A stretch of 10,000 nt of DNA. Origin: Cristatella mucedo. Taxonomy: Eukaryota > Bryozoa > Phylactolaemata > Cristatellidae. The stretch spans positions 1,017,501-1,027,500 of the forward strand of contig WPIO01000071.1 of the NCBI GenBank assembly GCA_009760855.2, read 5' to 3'. Below the pieces are notes generated by a model. The model was not told the DNA's origin and made no database searches. It saw nothing but the letters and a program-made list of their open reading frames with translations. A program made the translations under genes and the position numbers. Shown here piece by piece: positions 1 to 7,475 of this stretch (positions within the stretch are counted from its first letter, which is position 1; every line of letters starts with the position of its first letter).

Positions 1-19
1 TAGTAACAACCGCAAGCAG

Positions 20-95
20 CAGGCACAGTGTAAGCATGTATAAACACGTGAAGGACGAATCACACAGACCCACTGAATGCTATAATAAACAAGCG
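20..95 (-). mobile_element. LINE A remnant (A4), extreme 3' part
   Basis: Read on the minus strand, this stretch matches the end of the ORF and start of the 3' UTR of the LINEs at 2231-3292 (plus) and 5552-6835 (minus). The shared part includes the last codons, reading roughly AFSGS plus stop (stop at 60-62), then a GATTCGTC-type stretch. The rest of the element is absent or lies outside the window. Identity is visible by eye over about 70 bases. The exact limits are uncertain. Confidence 0.65.
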
Positions 96-821
96 AACGA
101 CGAGCAATACTGTGCATCTCATACTACAGTTTGGGTCGGCGTGCCTCTCGTGCATAGTAACACCTTGGCTCATGGAATTCATGCCATCCTCACATGTAAG
201 CCTTCATTCTGCTTTCCTATATCATCAGCTTTGTATTTCCAGCCCCGGCAGCCTTCTGTCTTGATGCAACACTTCTCCTACTTCTGCCTGTGCTTACACG
301 GCTTGCTGACAGCTCGCTCAGCTCAGCGTTAGACGAGCACTCGCACTTGGAGCCACTAACAAACTGGCTCAAACAAACCTGGAGAGCTCCTGGAAGTCCT
401 CGTCGGTCGTTGCACTGACCCGTTAAAGAAGGGTCGCTCCAGCTACTGGAAGGTGTCGTGCGAGAAATCGAGTAAGAAGGCTACCCTCCCGCCGGGCTCC
501 AAGTGGCCTATCAAAGCCGTTGCCTATCATAGCACGAATATTTTGTGGGGGAATCTTGCTGAATTTCGCTGTTGCAGCCCATTGAGCAGACAACAACGAC
601 GTGCTACAACAACGTGGGCTAATTTCACTGGCCCGTTCACTTTAGTGGTAATGGCATAGGCGCAAGAGTGCCGCACACACTCAAAAGCGTGAATCTGCAC
701 ACCGACGAGAGTCCCAAGGAGTACGCAGACATGTCTTCATATTCAACCAGAGGCCTTGCAAGCTCTCTTCAAAAAGCCGTCGCTCGTGTGTCTCCGAGAT
801 GAACACGCTTCACCGAGCTAA
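96..821. other. No recognisable gene
   Basis: I see no conserved protein, RNA gene or repeat family here. Short open frames exist, such as 453-659 (68 residues), but they show no domain, no composition typical of coding sequence and no matching splice signals. The 660-800 part has an open frame of modest amino-acid complexity that stops at 798-800. It may be unique intergenic or intronic DNA, or the body of an unrecognised old repeat. Confidence 0.5.
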
Positions 822-850
822 AGTGCTCAAAGCTGCTCAAAGCTGCTGCT
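822..850. repeat. Short 10-bp tandem repeat
   Basis: The unit GCTCAAAGCT recurs about 2.7 times with period 10, the first copy being slightly altered (GTGCTCAA) and the last decaying to GCTGCT. This is probably replication slippage; no function is suggested. Confidence 0.7.
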
Positions 851-1169
851 CCTGCCTGGAGTACATACGCTCATGCTCTTGACTAACCCTGATCATGCAA
901 TCAGGCTTGTCTTCTTAAGATCACGAGTGGCATTCTTATACTTTTGTCACATTGTGAGTAGATTATTGTTTAGTAACATTTCAATGTTCATCATAATTTT
1001 AAAACAATCTTTCAAGTTCCATAACTTTGCTTTATATCTATGCAAGGCGTCGTCAAAAAATAGCGCACGTCTGCCTTCACGGTCAGGCACGGCAGCCCAG
1101 AGCTAAGCGAGTGAGCAATCCCCCACCCTCCATCCCAACGCCAGCTGCTGCCACCGGCGCCTCCACAGA
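851..1169. other. AT-richer spacer, nothing recognised
   Basis: The stretch is AT-rich to about 1070 and then becomes GC-rich. Short frames occur on both strands but none resembles a known protein. If the minus-strand gene at 1262-1879 is real, this would be its downstream intron. I could not locate the next exon here. Confidence 0.4.
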
Positions 1170-1238
1170 CGCGGCAGCTGCCACCACTTCCGGCAGCAGC
1201 ACAGGCTGCTGCCGGAAGTGGTGGCAGAAGCTGCCGCG
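1170..1238. repeat. Long near-perfect inverted repeat (hairpin)
   Basis: The left arm 1170-1200 (31 nt) is the exact reverse complement of the right arm 1205-1238 apart from a 3-nt bulge (about 1227-1229). The loop is only 4 nt (1201-1204, ACAG). This gives 31 base pairs in a very GC-rich stem. It lies 22 nt downstream of the proposed minus-strand splice donor at 1261-1260, so it would fold in the pre-mRNA just inside the intron. The tiny loop is unlike a typical pre-miRNA. Confidence 0.9.
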
Positions 1239-1250
1239 AGCGGCGGCAGC
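1230..1250. repeat. Second hairpin overlapping the first
   Basis: GCTGCCGC (1230-1237) pairs perfectly with GCGGCAGC (1243-1250) around a 5-nt loop. It uses bases 1230-1238 of the larger hairpin's right arm, so the two folds compete. Whether this matters in the cell is unknown. Confidence 0.75.
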
Positions 1251-1261
1251 CGGACGAGTAC

Positions 1262-1879
1262 CTTTGTTCTTCAGCAGCGTCTCGTTGGCCTTCATGGCCG
1301 CCTGCACCTCGGGTATCTCGAAGCGCTTCTCGTGTGCCGCCTTGCTCGCCTGCACATACGGCAGCACGTCGTCGCCATGATTTGCGCAGCCTTTGGCGCC
1401 GGCTGCCGGCTGGGCGCAGCTGCCTGACCCGCTGCCACCGGAAGCGGAACCAGCCGCCGCCGCTGCTGCTGCCGCTCCCGGCAAGCGGTTCTTTTTGCTC
1501 GCCTCGCTACCATCCTCGAACAGGAAGCCTTTTTTCAAGCCGGCAAAGTTCGCCTGCTTCCGGTCGGCGGCTGCCTGAGCGGCCGAGCTGGGCGAAGTCA
1601 GGCAGCCGGCAGTGCAGCTTCCGCCTCCGGTGCTTCCGGTGACTTTCCCGGCATCCGATGAGTCGCGCTGGACGGTGGCTGTACAAGCAGCCACCGCCTT
1701 GGTCGAGGCAGACGGCTGACTGCCGGGCTGCTGCGCAGCTGTGGCTGCAGCAGCAGAAGCTACTTGAGAAGAGGGCGGAGCAGAGGCTGTCGTCACTTTG
1801 ACCTTGGCAGCCGACTGGCGAGCATGGAGACTCACCAGCTGCTTCAGCAGTGGACCCATGTCATCCAGCAGCGGCACGT
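1262..1879 (-). CDS. Candidate internal coding exon, Ala/Ser/Gly-rich protein
   Basis: An ORF stays open over 1083-2060 on the minus strand; this entry is the part bounded by good splice signals. Upstream is a pyrimidine-rich tract ending in CTGCTGCAG (AG at 1881-1880). Downstream is AACAAAG followed by GTACTC (GT at 1261-1260). Both ends are phase 1. Encoded features in order are MGPLLKQLVSLHARQ (near 1816-1860), a low-complexity Ala/Ser/Gln/Thr linker, NFAGLKKGFLF (near 1523-1560), a poly-Ala then Gly/Ser stretch (near 1420-1490), and a charged helical-looking segment, EIPEVQAAMKANETLLKNK (1262-1318). I do not recognise the family. The ordered islands between low-complexity linkers look like real protein. 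The GC-rich DNA can keep frames open by chance, so coding status is not proven. Without splicing, the first ATG in frame is at 1949. An internal GTGAGT (near 1831) could be an alternative donor. Confidence 0.5.
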
Positions 1880-2032
1880 CTGCAGCAGCCAGGAAGGGCA
1901 GAAGCGTTGACACGTGACCTCGAGCGGCAGCTTCGAGTCTGCACAGCATGCCAGAGCAGGCGGCAGCACAGAGTCGCAACGGCCGGGCAATGGGCCAGGC
2001 AGTAGCCGGAACCGGCTGCCGATTGCGTGGTC

Positions 2033-2115
2033 GGTCACGTGCGACTACGACATCGGTCACGTGCGACTACGACAACGGTCACGTGAGACTACGACAACGG
2101 TCACGTATGACAACC
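2033..2115. repeat. 22-bp minisatellite with CACGTG motifs
   Basis: Three 22-bp units start at 2033, 2055 and 2077 and a partial fourth at 2099. The core is GGTCACGTGCGACTACGAC. Units 1-3 each contain the palindrome CACGTG (2036, 2058, 2080), an E-box/bHLH-type site; unit 4 has CACGTA. A further CACGTG in the opposite context lies at 1911-1916. Regulatory function is inferred only from the motif. Confidence 0.85.
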
Positions 2116-2197
2116 GGCTGGTCACCCTATGCGCAATCGAAAGCTGCTCAGGTGTTGGAGCATCTGTGGGTAACTTTCGAACACACATATGCACTCA

Positions 2198-2199
<2 letters not shown>

Positions 2200-2230
<31 letters not shown>
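2200..2230. repeat. (CA)n microsatellite
   Basis: There are 31 bp of uninterrupted CA directly before the 5' break point of the LINE fragment A1, separated from its first recognisable codons by only a few bases. Confidence 0.97.
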
Positions 2231-2232
<2 letters not shown>

Positions 2233-2233
2233 G

Positions 2234-2969
2234 ACGGGAATGCCACTGCCCTAGCTCTGCTAGATCTGTCAGCTGCCTTCGACACCATTGATCACGATGT
2301 TCTACTCGAATGCTTGAGAACAACGATCGGTCTGGCAGACGAACCACTGGCATGGTTTAAATCATACTTGTCCGATCATGTTCAACCTGTGTCGTGTGGG
2401 GGTCATTTCTCACACGCGAGACGGGTCACTGTGCAGTCCCTCGAGGGTGTGTACTCGGTCCCTTGCTGTTCTCTATTTATACTCAACCTCTGGGGGGAAA
2501 AGTCCCTTTGAATAAGATATCCACATGCTCGCTGGCCAGCCGGCATGTGCAATCAGGCGATTACAGATGGTGTAAAAACTCTGCAGCTACGCTTGTCTGT
2601 CGTGAGCCTTGCAGTTGCCACATCACACCACTTCTCGCCGACCTGCACTGGCTACCAGTCAAGCAACAGATCGACTTCAAGGTCTTGTCGCTCACTTTTA
2701 GGTCACTTCATTGTTTGGCTCCAGCCTCTCTCTCAAATCTACTGCTCCACCAGGCCAAGCATCGTACCACCCGCTTTTCGGAATCCAACAGTTTAACAAC
2801 ACCTTGTACCAAACCTCGAATCCTTTGTGGAAACCGTGCATTTAGTCTGTATGCTCCCAAAGCCTGGAACTCACTCCCGACTTTCGTCACGACGTCCCCT
2901 GACCTTATCACGTTTAAAAAGAAATTAAAAAAACATCTAATTAGGACAGCATTTAGCGGGTCCCTGTGA
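2234..2969 (+). pseudogene. Broken reverse transcriptase of LINE A1
   Basis: The product was the RT of a non-LTR retrotransposon, which copies its own RNA into DNA at the insertion site. Motif A is clear, LLDLSAAFDTIDHDVLL (near 2250-2303), with the catalytic Asp present. A frameshift near 2420-2450 moves to another frame, where GCVLGPLLFSIYTQPLG (near 2447-2497) is the segment after motif B. The YADD motif and the following thumb start are missing, because an internal deletion joins about 2510 to a region equivalent to the late thumb. The sequence then continues with HITPLLADLHWLPVKQQIDF and AFSLYAPKAWNSLP to the natural stop at 2969. With no start, no YADD, a frameshift and a deletion it cannot make an active enzyme. 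Confidence 0.85.
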
Positions 2970-3083
2970 TTCGTCCTTCATGTGCTTGTGAGTGCTGACA
3001 CAGTGCATGCTGCCACCAAACACATTTGCATGCTGACCCTGTACATGTCACCCCTAACGATGTTATTCATGTTTATCAAGCAT

Positions 3084-3207
3084 TATATATATATATATAT
3101 AATGACATTTAATGACTAATAATAATAATAAAGAAATAATAAAAAAGACTAATGATGACTAACATATATATATATATTTATTTATTTATTTATTTATATA
3201 TATATTA
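3084..3207. repeat. AT-rich insertion with foldback in LINE A1 3' UTR
   Basis: Compared with the minus-strand copy at 5552-6835, the 3' UTR is interrupted after GTTTATCAAGCAT by (TA)n, ATA/ATT runs, (TTTA)n and more (TA)n. Arms 3151-3172 and 3195-3216 are inverted repeats with 20 of 22 positions matching. It could be microsatellite expansion or a tiny foldback element. Confidence 0.7.
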
Positions 3208-3292
3208 GTCGTCATTCAATCGAGCTTCCCTTTGCAGCAAAAGTGGAGCGCCTAGAGGGTGCTTTATCAAGTGCATTATTATTATTATTATA

Positions 3293-4342
3293 TCACTTTT
3301 ATGTCGACAATACTCAGCTGTATTTGTCAATCAAACCGTCAGAATCTGCTGCAGCAACAGATAAACTGAATGCTTGCCTTGCCGACATGAGATCCTGGAT
3401 GTCGGAAAACTTCTTGGAACTAAATGACGATAAAACCCAACTGCTGCTCATAGGACACCCTAAGTGTGTGGCTGAATTAAAAGGCTTTGCTCTCCTAAAA
3501 GGTGATGCTGTCGTGCGACCATCACCACGTGCTCGAAATTTAGGTGTCATTTTCGACAGCTGCCTCAATTTTAAAAGCTTTATTTAGAAGACTGCTTCTA
3601 CAGCTAGCCATCACGTCCAGTGCCTATCCAAGATTAGGAACTGTCTTCCACAGCGGCTTGCAAAAAATTAACTAGCTCCTCAGTTCTGTCTCGGCTTGAT
3701 TATTGTAATTCCCTTTTGGGTGGGCTACCAAAGAAAGCAACCAGGCCACTGCAGCTGACTATGAATATGGCTGCAAGGCTAGTCTTCAAGTCCCAGCGGT
3801 TTGAGCACGCGTCTCCTTTGCTAAAAGAGCTAGGATGGATGCCGGCTGAGCAACGGATACAGAGCAGAGTGCTTACACTGACACACAAGGCCAGCCACGG
3901 CTTGGCTCCTTCCTACCTAGCTGAACTGCTGCAGTAGTTTCAGCCTGTTCGCGCCCTCAGGTCCTGTGTGGACAATCAATTAGCTGTTCCATTCCTCCGC
4001 TTAAAGACCGCTGGCGACAGAAGCTTTAGCTCTGCAGGTCCTAGACTGCGGAACTCGTTTCCACAATTCTTACGCAACGACAAATACTCTCTTGCTGCCG
4101 ACTATGGCTCATCCTTTTCAGTGGTCCTGAGCTGCTACTTCCATGCTACTCACTACCTCAACTGCTCTCCTGACTCTGCTATGCTTCCCACTTTCTCGTT
4201 TTTGCATGAGATGAAGTCTGTTGGCTACCGAATGTGTACCGAAAGCCACTTAGGCTGTGAGTGGGGTATACAAAACTCTCCTGCGTAACACCCACATGGT
4301 CTGTATGACTGTAGAGTTACCGAGGGAGATACATTACATTAC

Positions 4343-4345
<3 letters not shown>
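3293..4345 (+). mobile_element. 5'-truncated second LINE (family B)
   Basis: It begins directly after the (ATT)n tail of A1, at the RT catalytic YADD region, and runs to GAGTTACCGAGGGAGATAC plus an ATTACATTACA tail, then merges into CA repeats. Its protein differs clearly from family A (for example SFSSAGPRLRNSFPQF against AFSLYAPKAWNSLP), so it is a separate family. The N-terminal two thirds of the element are absent. Confidence 0.8.
3294..4150 (+). pseudogene. Broken reverse transcriptase of LINE B
   Basis: This is the C-terminal half of a non-LTR RT. The catalytic box reads FYVDNTQLYLSIKP (near 3297-3338): the usual A-D-D core is V-D-N, so a catalytic Asp is replaced by Asn. It continues through DMRSWMSENFLELNDDKTQ and ARNLGVIFDSCLNF (near 3531-3572). 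There is an in-frame stop at 3585-3587, a frameshift near 3664-3672, then SRLDYCNSLLGGLP and the thumb region, another in-frame stop at 3935-3937, and LKTAGDRSFSSAGPRLRN. The true ORF end is unclear, somewhere near 4100-4290. This is an inactive relic. Confidence 0.85.
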
Positions 4346-4408
<63 letters not shown>

Positions 4409-4448
4409 TGCACACGCACACGCGCGCGCGCACACACACACACACACA
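4344..4448. repeat. (CA)n/(CG)n tract, 105 bp alternating purine-pyrimidine
   Basis: Every base from 4344 to 4448 alternates purine and pyrimidine without a break: (AC)n to about 4403, then GC-containing interruptions that keep the alternation (a run of CG near 4421-4431), then (CA)n again. A second run spans 4452-4476. Such runs are known to favour Z-DNA. Open frames across it are repeat artefacts. Confidence 0.95.
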
Positions 4449-4599
4449 GAGGCACATACATGCACACGCACATATAAATGCTCGCACCCTGCTTGGTCTT
4501 CATGGCATTGGGATATGCAGATCACGATACATTGCACTCACCGGCAAAACAATGCTGGCAGCATGGCAGCTGCCGCAGTGCGGTAGCTAAAGAAAAATA

Positions 4600-4790
4600 A
4601 ATCCTAGCTGATTAAGCAGCCTCTTTTTGCATAGCGACAGAAGAGCCTTGACGGCTATCACCACCGCTCGCTGAGCCGATGAAGGATCGCCCATCGCAGG
4701 AATCGAACCCACGACCTCGGGACCGAGGTCATGAAAGCAACCGCCTTACCTAGTGTGCCACCACGGTTCACCGCCCGCTGGCCATTCAGG
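4600..4790 (-). mobile_element. tRNA-derived SINE (family 2)
   Basis: On the minus strand there is a pol III A box TGGCACACTAGG (4760-4749) and a perfect B box GGTTCGATTCC (4709-4699) at tRNA-like spacing. A non-tRNA body follows, down to an A/T-rich end around 4590-4620. The anticodon-arm region 4713-4730 is a palindrome with 8-bp arms, which does not fit a normal anticodon arm, so this is a SINE head and not a functional tRNA gene. The 3' limit is approximate. Confidence 0.7.
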
Positions 4791-5094
4791 CAAATAGGAG
4801 GATTCTCTAAGGCATGCAAAAGAAGAAAATATCACAGCCAACAGCCAACCGAACCAACACTTGTGCCAGAGGTATTAATGGATTCGGTATCGCACCATCA
4901 CAATTCCTTATGCTCTCCTGTCTGAGCTGTCACTCGAGGTTGAAGCAGCTCGCTCCGTTGTGGCCTCGTCCACACTCATTACAAATCCAAAGCACTTGAA
5001 TCCTATCAAACGGGTCAACAACTGATTTCGGCCGAACCATCCGTCCAAGCTATATGCCGACACTGCCTGGTATATGCTCCATGAGCTTCGACAC
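4791..5094. other. Spacer, nothing recognised
   Basis: The stretch has moderate composition and only short, unconvincing frames on both strands (for example 4814-4999 plus and 4908-5213 minus). No repeat similarity to the rest of the window was noticed. Confidence 0.5.
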
Positions 5095-5237
5095 TGCACG
5101 ACGCCCAGCACTGGCACGGGCAAGTGCCTTTGAGGGCCGGGGTCGTGGGCTGGAGCCCTGCGGCATACGCAAGCGCCTGGACAGAGATCAACTTCTCTTA
5201 GGGTGCTATACAAATGAATTGCCTACATTTACTTATC
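5095..5237 (+). mobile_element. Decayed tRNA-derived SINE (family 1)
   Basis: The segment from GGTCGTGGGCTGGAGCCC (about 5141) to GCTATACAAATGAATTG (about 5222) lines up with the SINE on the minus strand at 8318-8456. It shares a degraded B box region and the 3' tail with AAGCGCCTGGACAGAGATC. The A-box part is poorly preserved and the 5' limit is a guess. The tail also resembles that of LINE A. Confidence 0.65.
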
Positions 5238-5387
5238 TTTTGAAACATCACGCTGTCAACGATCCCCGAGCAGCCTAATCGGCAGCACCTCAAAGCGATC
5301 AGACTTTATGCTTTACCACCTGAAAGTGTGCATACAGGTGGGTGGCTATGAGGTGCTAGACAAAGAATAATACATTTCAAAACACTA

Positions 5388-5551
5388 CTACATGTGTATA
5401 GCGGTCACGGAGAACTCAATCTCTTTCTAGGGCACTTTACACTATGCTTCGAAGAAAGCATGCATGATTGACTCTGATTAGTGGTAGCATGCTTAATGAC
5501 AACAAGCATAACATGGTTAGAAGTGGCATGCACAGGGTCAGCATGCTAATA
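5388..5551 (-). mobile_element. LINE A 3' end fragment (A3)
   Basis: On the minus strand this is a 5'-truncated copy holding only 3' UTR sequence. It includes CTAACCATGTTAT-like and AGCATGCTACCACTAATC blocks, the tail hairpin AGAGATTGAGTTCTC (near 5411-5425) and a CGCTATACACATG end. It repeats the 3' end of A2 about 183 bp away, head to tail with it. Confidence 0.8.
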
Positions 5552-6835
5552 ATAATACTAATAATAATAATGCATCTGGTATAGCACCCTCAGAGAACTC
5601 ACTCTCTTTCTGGGAACTTCAAATTTGCCACAAATGAAGCACGATCGAACGATTAGTGGTAGCATGCTCGATAAACGAGAATAACATGGTTAGGGGTGAC
5701 ATGCACAAGGTCAGAACGTTAGCTTGGTTAGTGGCAGCATGCAGTGTCAGCACGTGTAAGTAAATAAAGTACGAATCACAGGGACCCACTAAATGCTGCA
5801 ATAAATAAATGCATTTTTAGTTTCTTCTCACGTGTGGACAAGTCAGGAGATGTCGCGACACAAGTCGGGAGTGAGTTCCAGGCTTTGGGACCATACAAAC
5901 TAAAGGCACGGTCTCCAAAAAATGTGAGGTTTGTATGAGGTCAACAGTTGGATTCCGAAAAGCAGCTGGTGTGATGCTCAGACTTGAGGTGAAGGAGTCT
6001 GATCTGATAGAAAGGCTGGAGCCAAAGAATGGAGGGACCTAAAAGTGAGCAAACAAACCTTGAAGTCGATGCATTGCTTGACTGAGAGCCACTGCAGGTC
6101 GGTGAGAAGTGGTGTGATGTGGCAACTGTGACACTCATGGCAGACAAGCCTAGCTGCCGAGTTTCGCACCAGCTGCAACTGCCTTAGTGCACAGAACGGT
6201 AGATCAGCAAGCAGTGAGTTACATAAGTCAAGACGGGATGTCACAAATGCATGGACCAATTTAGATGAGCTACTCCTGTCTAAACAAGCCCGAATTTTCG
6301 CAACGTTTAGCAGCTGAAAGTTGAAGGCAGACTTGACTGTGGAGGTGACTGCGGTCGTCGAATGAAAGGTCGCTTGGGAAAAAGGTCACTCAGATTTCGT
6401 GCAGATTCAACAGGAGACACGCTGTCATAGCCGATATTGAACGTTAGCCTATCCAGTTTCATCAAAAATCACGCTTGGTTTGCCCATAACTAGTAAGTTG
6501 GTTGCATCTTCATTTAATTTAAGAAAGTTTGCAGCCATCCATGTGCGGGTGTCATCAATACATGCAGCAAGGGAGTTGAGAGAATTCGAGGTGCTAGAGG
6601 GTTGGGAGGGATCAAAGCAAAAGTACAACAGAGTAGTGTCATCTGCATAGAAGTGAAAGCATAGATTGTGCTTGGCAACCACATCGGCAATCGGGAGATT
6701 ATAAACCGTGAAAAGAACTGGGACCCAGCACAGAGCCCTGAGGTGTCCCATATTTCAGAGGTCCCTCTGATGATCTTTGTTCATTCACGTCCAACACTCT
6801 GGAGTCTCCCACTGAGATAGGACCTGAACTATTGC
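5552..6835 (-). mobile_element. 5'-truncated LINE A copy (A2)
   Basis: This is the longest family A copy. In minus-strand order it has an RT segment before motif B, the YADD box, the thumb, the ORF end at 5776-5778, a 3' UTR rich in GCATGC, the hairpin tail near 5575-5610 and an (ATT)n-like tail at 5549-5571. The 5' end fades near 6835, where the GC-rich block starts. The 3' UTR and last 50 codons align by eye with A1. Confidence 0.85.
5776..6835 (-). pseudogene. Broken reverse transcriptase of LINE A2
   Basis: The catalytic palm is partly kept. GTPQGSVLGP (motif B side, near 6740-6715) is in one frame, and VLFTVYNLPIADVV followed by FHFYADDTTLLYF (near 6640-6600) is in another, so there is a frameshift near 6715-6725. 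The YADD Asp pair is intact. WMAANFLKLNEDATN follows, then a stop at about 6449. Several frames are needed across 6440-6260. HAFVTSRLDLCNSLLADLP (near 6255-6199) and HITPLLTDLQWLSVKQ mark the thumb. After another frame change, AFSLYGPKAWNSLP leads to the natural stop. Motif A and everything upstream are missing. The element is dead, though it keeps the active-site box that A1 lost. Confidence 0.85.
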
Positions 6836-6870
6836 AATGCAGTGCCCAAGCGAGATGAGAGGTCGCAGCT

Positions 6871-6906
6871 CAAGAAGGACTTGGCGATCAAGAAGGACTT
6901 GACGTA
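6871..6906. repeat. 18-bp tandem duplication
   Basis: CAAGAAGGACTTGGCGAT (6871-6888) is followed immediately by a near-copy (6889-6906). It lies at the edge of the GC-rich block. Confidence 0.8.
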
Positions 6907-6929
6907 TTTAAAGCTGGTTACATTGCTTA

Positions 6930-7445
6930 GTGGCAGCAGGAAGCCCCAGACGAAGAAGCTCGGCCGGCGGCGCGGCAGCGGCGCCATCGCAAAGGACGCT
7001 AGGCCTGCAAAGGATCGCTCTCGCGCGAACGCGGGCCCTGAGCGCGGCCTGCCGGGCGTCACGCGCGCGGACGGATACGCCGCGCAGCCGCCCGTGCGCG
7101 AAGAGGCGACAAACAGCGAGGGGCCGATTCGCAGCGGCCGCCGCAGCGGCCGCCGCCGCGAAGACGATCGCGCTTGGGCACAGCCGGAGCAATGGCTGAA
7201 GAGAGAGAGAGTGAGAGAGAGAGGACAAAGTCGAGCGAGGGCCGCCTGTACGGAGGCACAACGCGCGGCGGCGCAGCCGAAGCGGCGGCTCGCGCGCAGC
7301 ACTCCGACTGACCGCAATCCGGCCGGGGCGCGCATCGCGAGAAACTTCGAAATGGATGCATTCCGGTAAGAAGCACGCCGTTCGCAGACAGACGGCGACA
7401 AGCGAACACCAGCATAGCATCGAGCCCGTGCCCCCACACCGGTCA
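6930..7445. other. GC- and CpG-rich block, probably non-coding
   Basis: It is dense in CpG, with two NotI-type GCGGCCGC sites in a 12-bp tandem duplication (7131-7142, 7143-7154) and a (GA)n tract near 7200-7224. Long frames are open on both strands at once, but their products are Arg/Ala/Ser-rich and low in complexity, as expected from GC-rich DNA. It would be the start of intron 1 if the 7460-7475 exon is real. A CpG island or promoter-proximal region is the simplest reading. Confidence 0.55.
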
Positions 7446-7459
7446 CGGCTATATCTTAC

Positions 7460-7475
7460 CTCCGTCGGACGCCAT
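7460..7475 (-). CDS. Candidate first coding exon (M-A-S-D-G)
   Basis: On the minus strand, CAAAATGG gives an ATG with A at -3 and G at +4, a strong Kozak context. Five codons (M A S D G) and one extra base follow, then GTAAGA, a near-consensus splice donor (GT at 7459-7458). In the same frame the unspliced reading stops three codons later at TAG, as expected for an intron. The exon ends in phase 1, and the acceptor at 1881-1880 starts its exon with the two bases needed, so the junction codon would be GAC (Asp). The intron would be 5,580 bp. The CpG-rich setting fits a promoter-proximal exon. The pairing with 1262-1879 is inference; another exon could lie between them, and the motif could arise by chance. 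Confidence 0.45.

Larger units (their letters stand above)
2231..3292 (+). mobile_element. 5'-truncated LINE A copy (A1), L2/CR1-like
   Basis: The fragment starts inside the reverse transcriptase at motif A, runs through the RT C-terminal part to a stop at 2967-2969, then a 3' UTR, and ends in (ATT)n at about 3274-3292. The 3' UTR and tail match the copies at 5388-6835 and 8196-8312. An AT-rich block of about 120 bp interrupts the 3' UTR. The tail hairpin that other copies show is deleted here (GCGCCTAGAGGGTGC). There is no endonuclease or N-terminal ORF. Assignment to the L2/CR1 group rests on the RT motifs and the (ATT)n tail; the exact clade is uncertain. Confidence 0.85.

Noticed and set aside
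1170-1238. microRNA precursor
   Set aside because: The 4-nt loop and near-perfect 31-bp GC-rich stem do not fit usual pre-miRNA geometry; only small-RNA data could rescue it.
1948-2240. Plus-strand frame leading into the RT fragment, as if a longer protein
   Set aside because: It is built from the minisatellite and the CA tract; the LINE part starts only after the microsatellite.
4257-4590. Frames made of Thr-His or Cys-Val repeats
   Set aside because: Direct translation of the CA microsatellite; no independent coding evidence.
4699-4767. Functional tRNA gene on the minus strand
   Set aside because: A and B boxes are good, but the anticodon region is a long palindrome and no normal cloverleaf with an acceptor stem was found; a SINE body follows.
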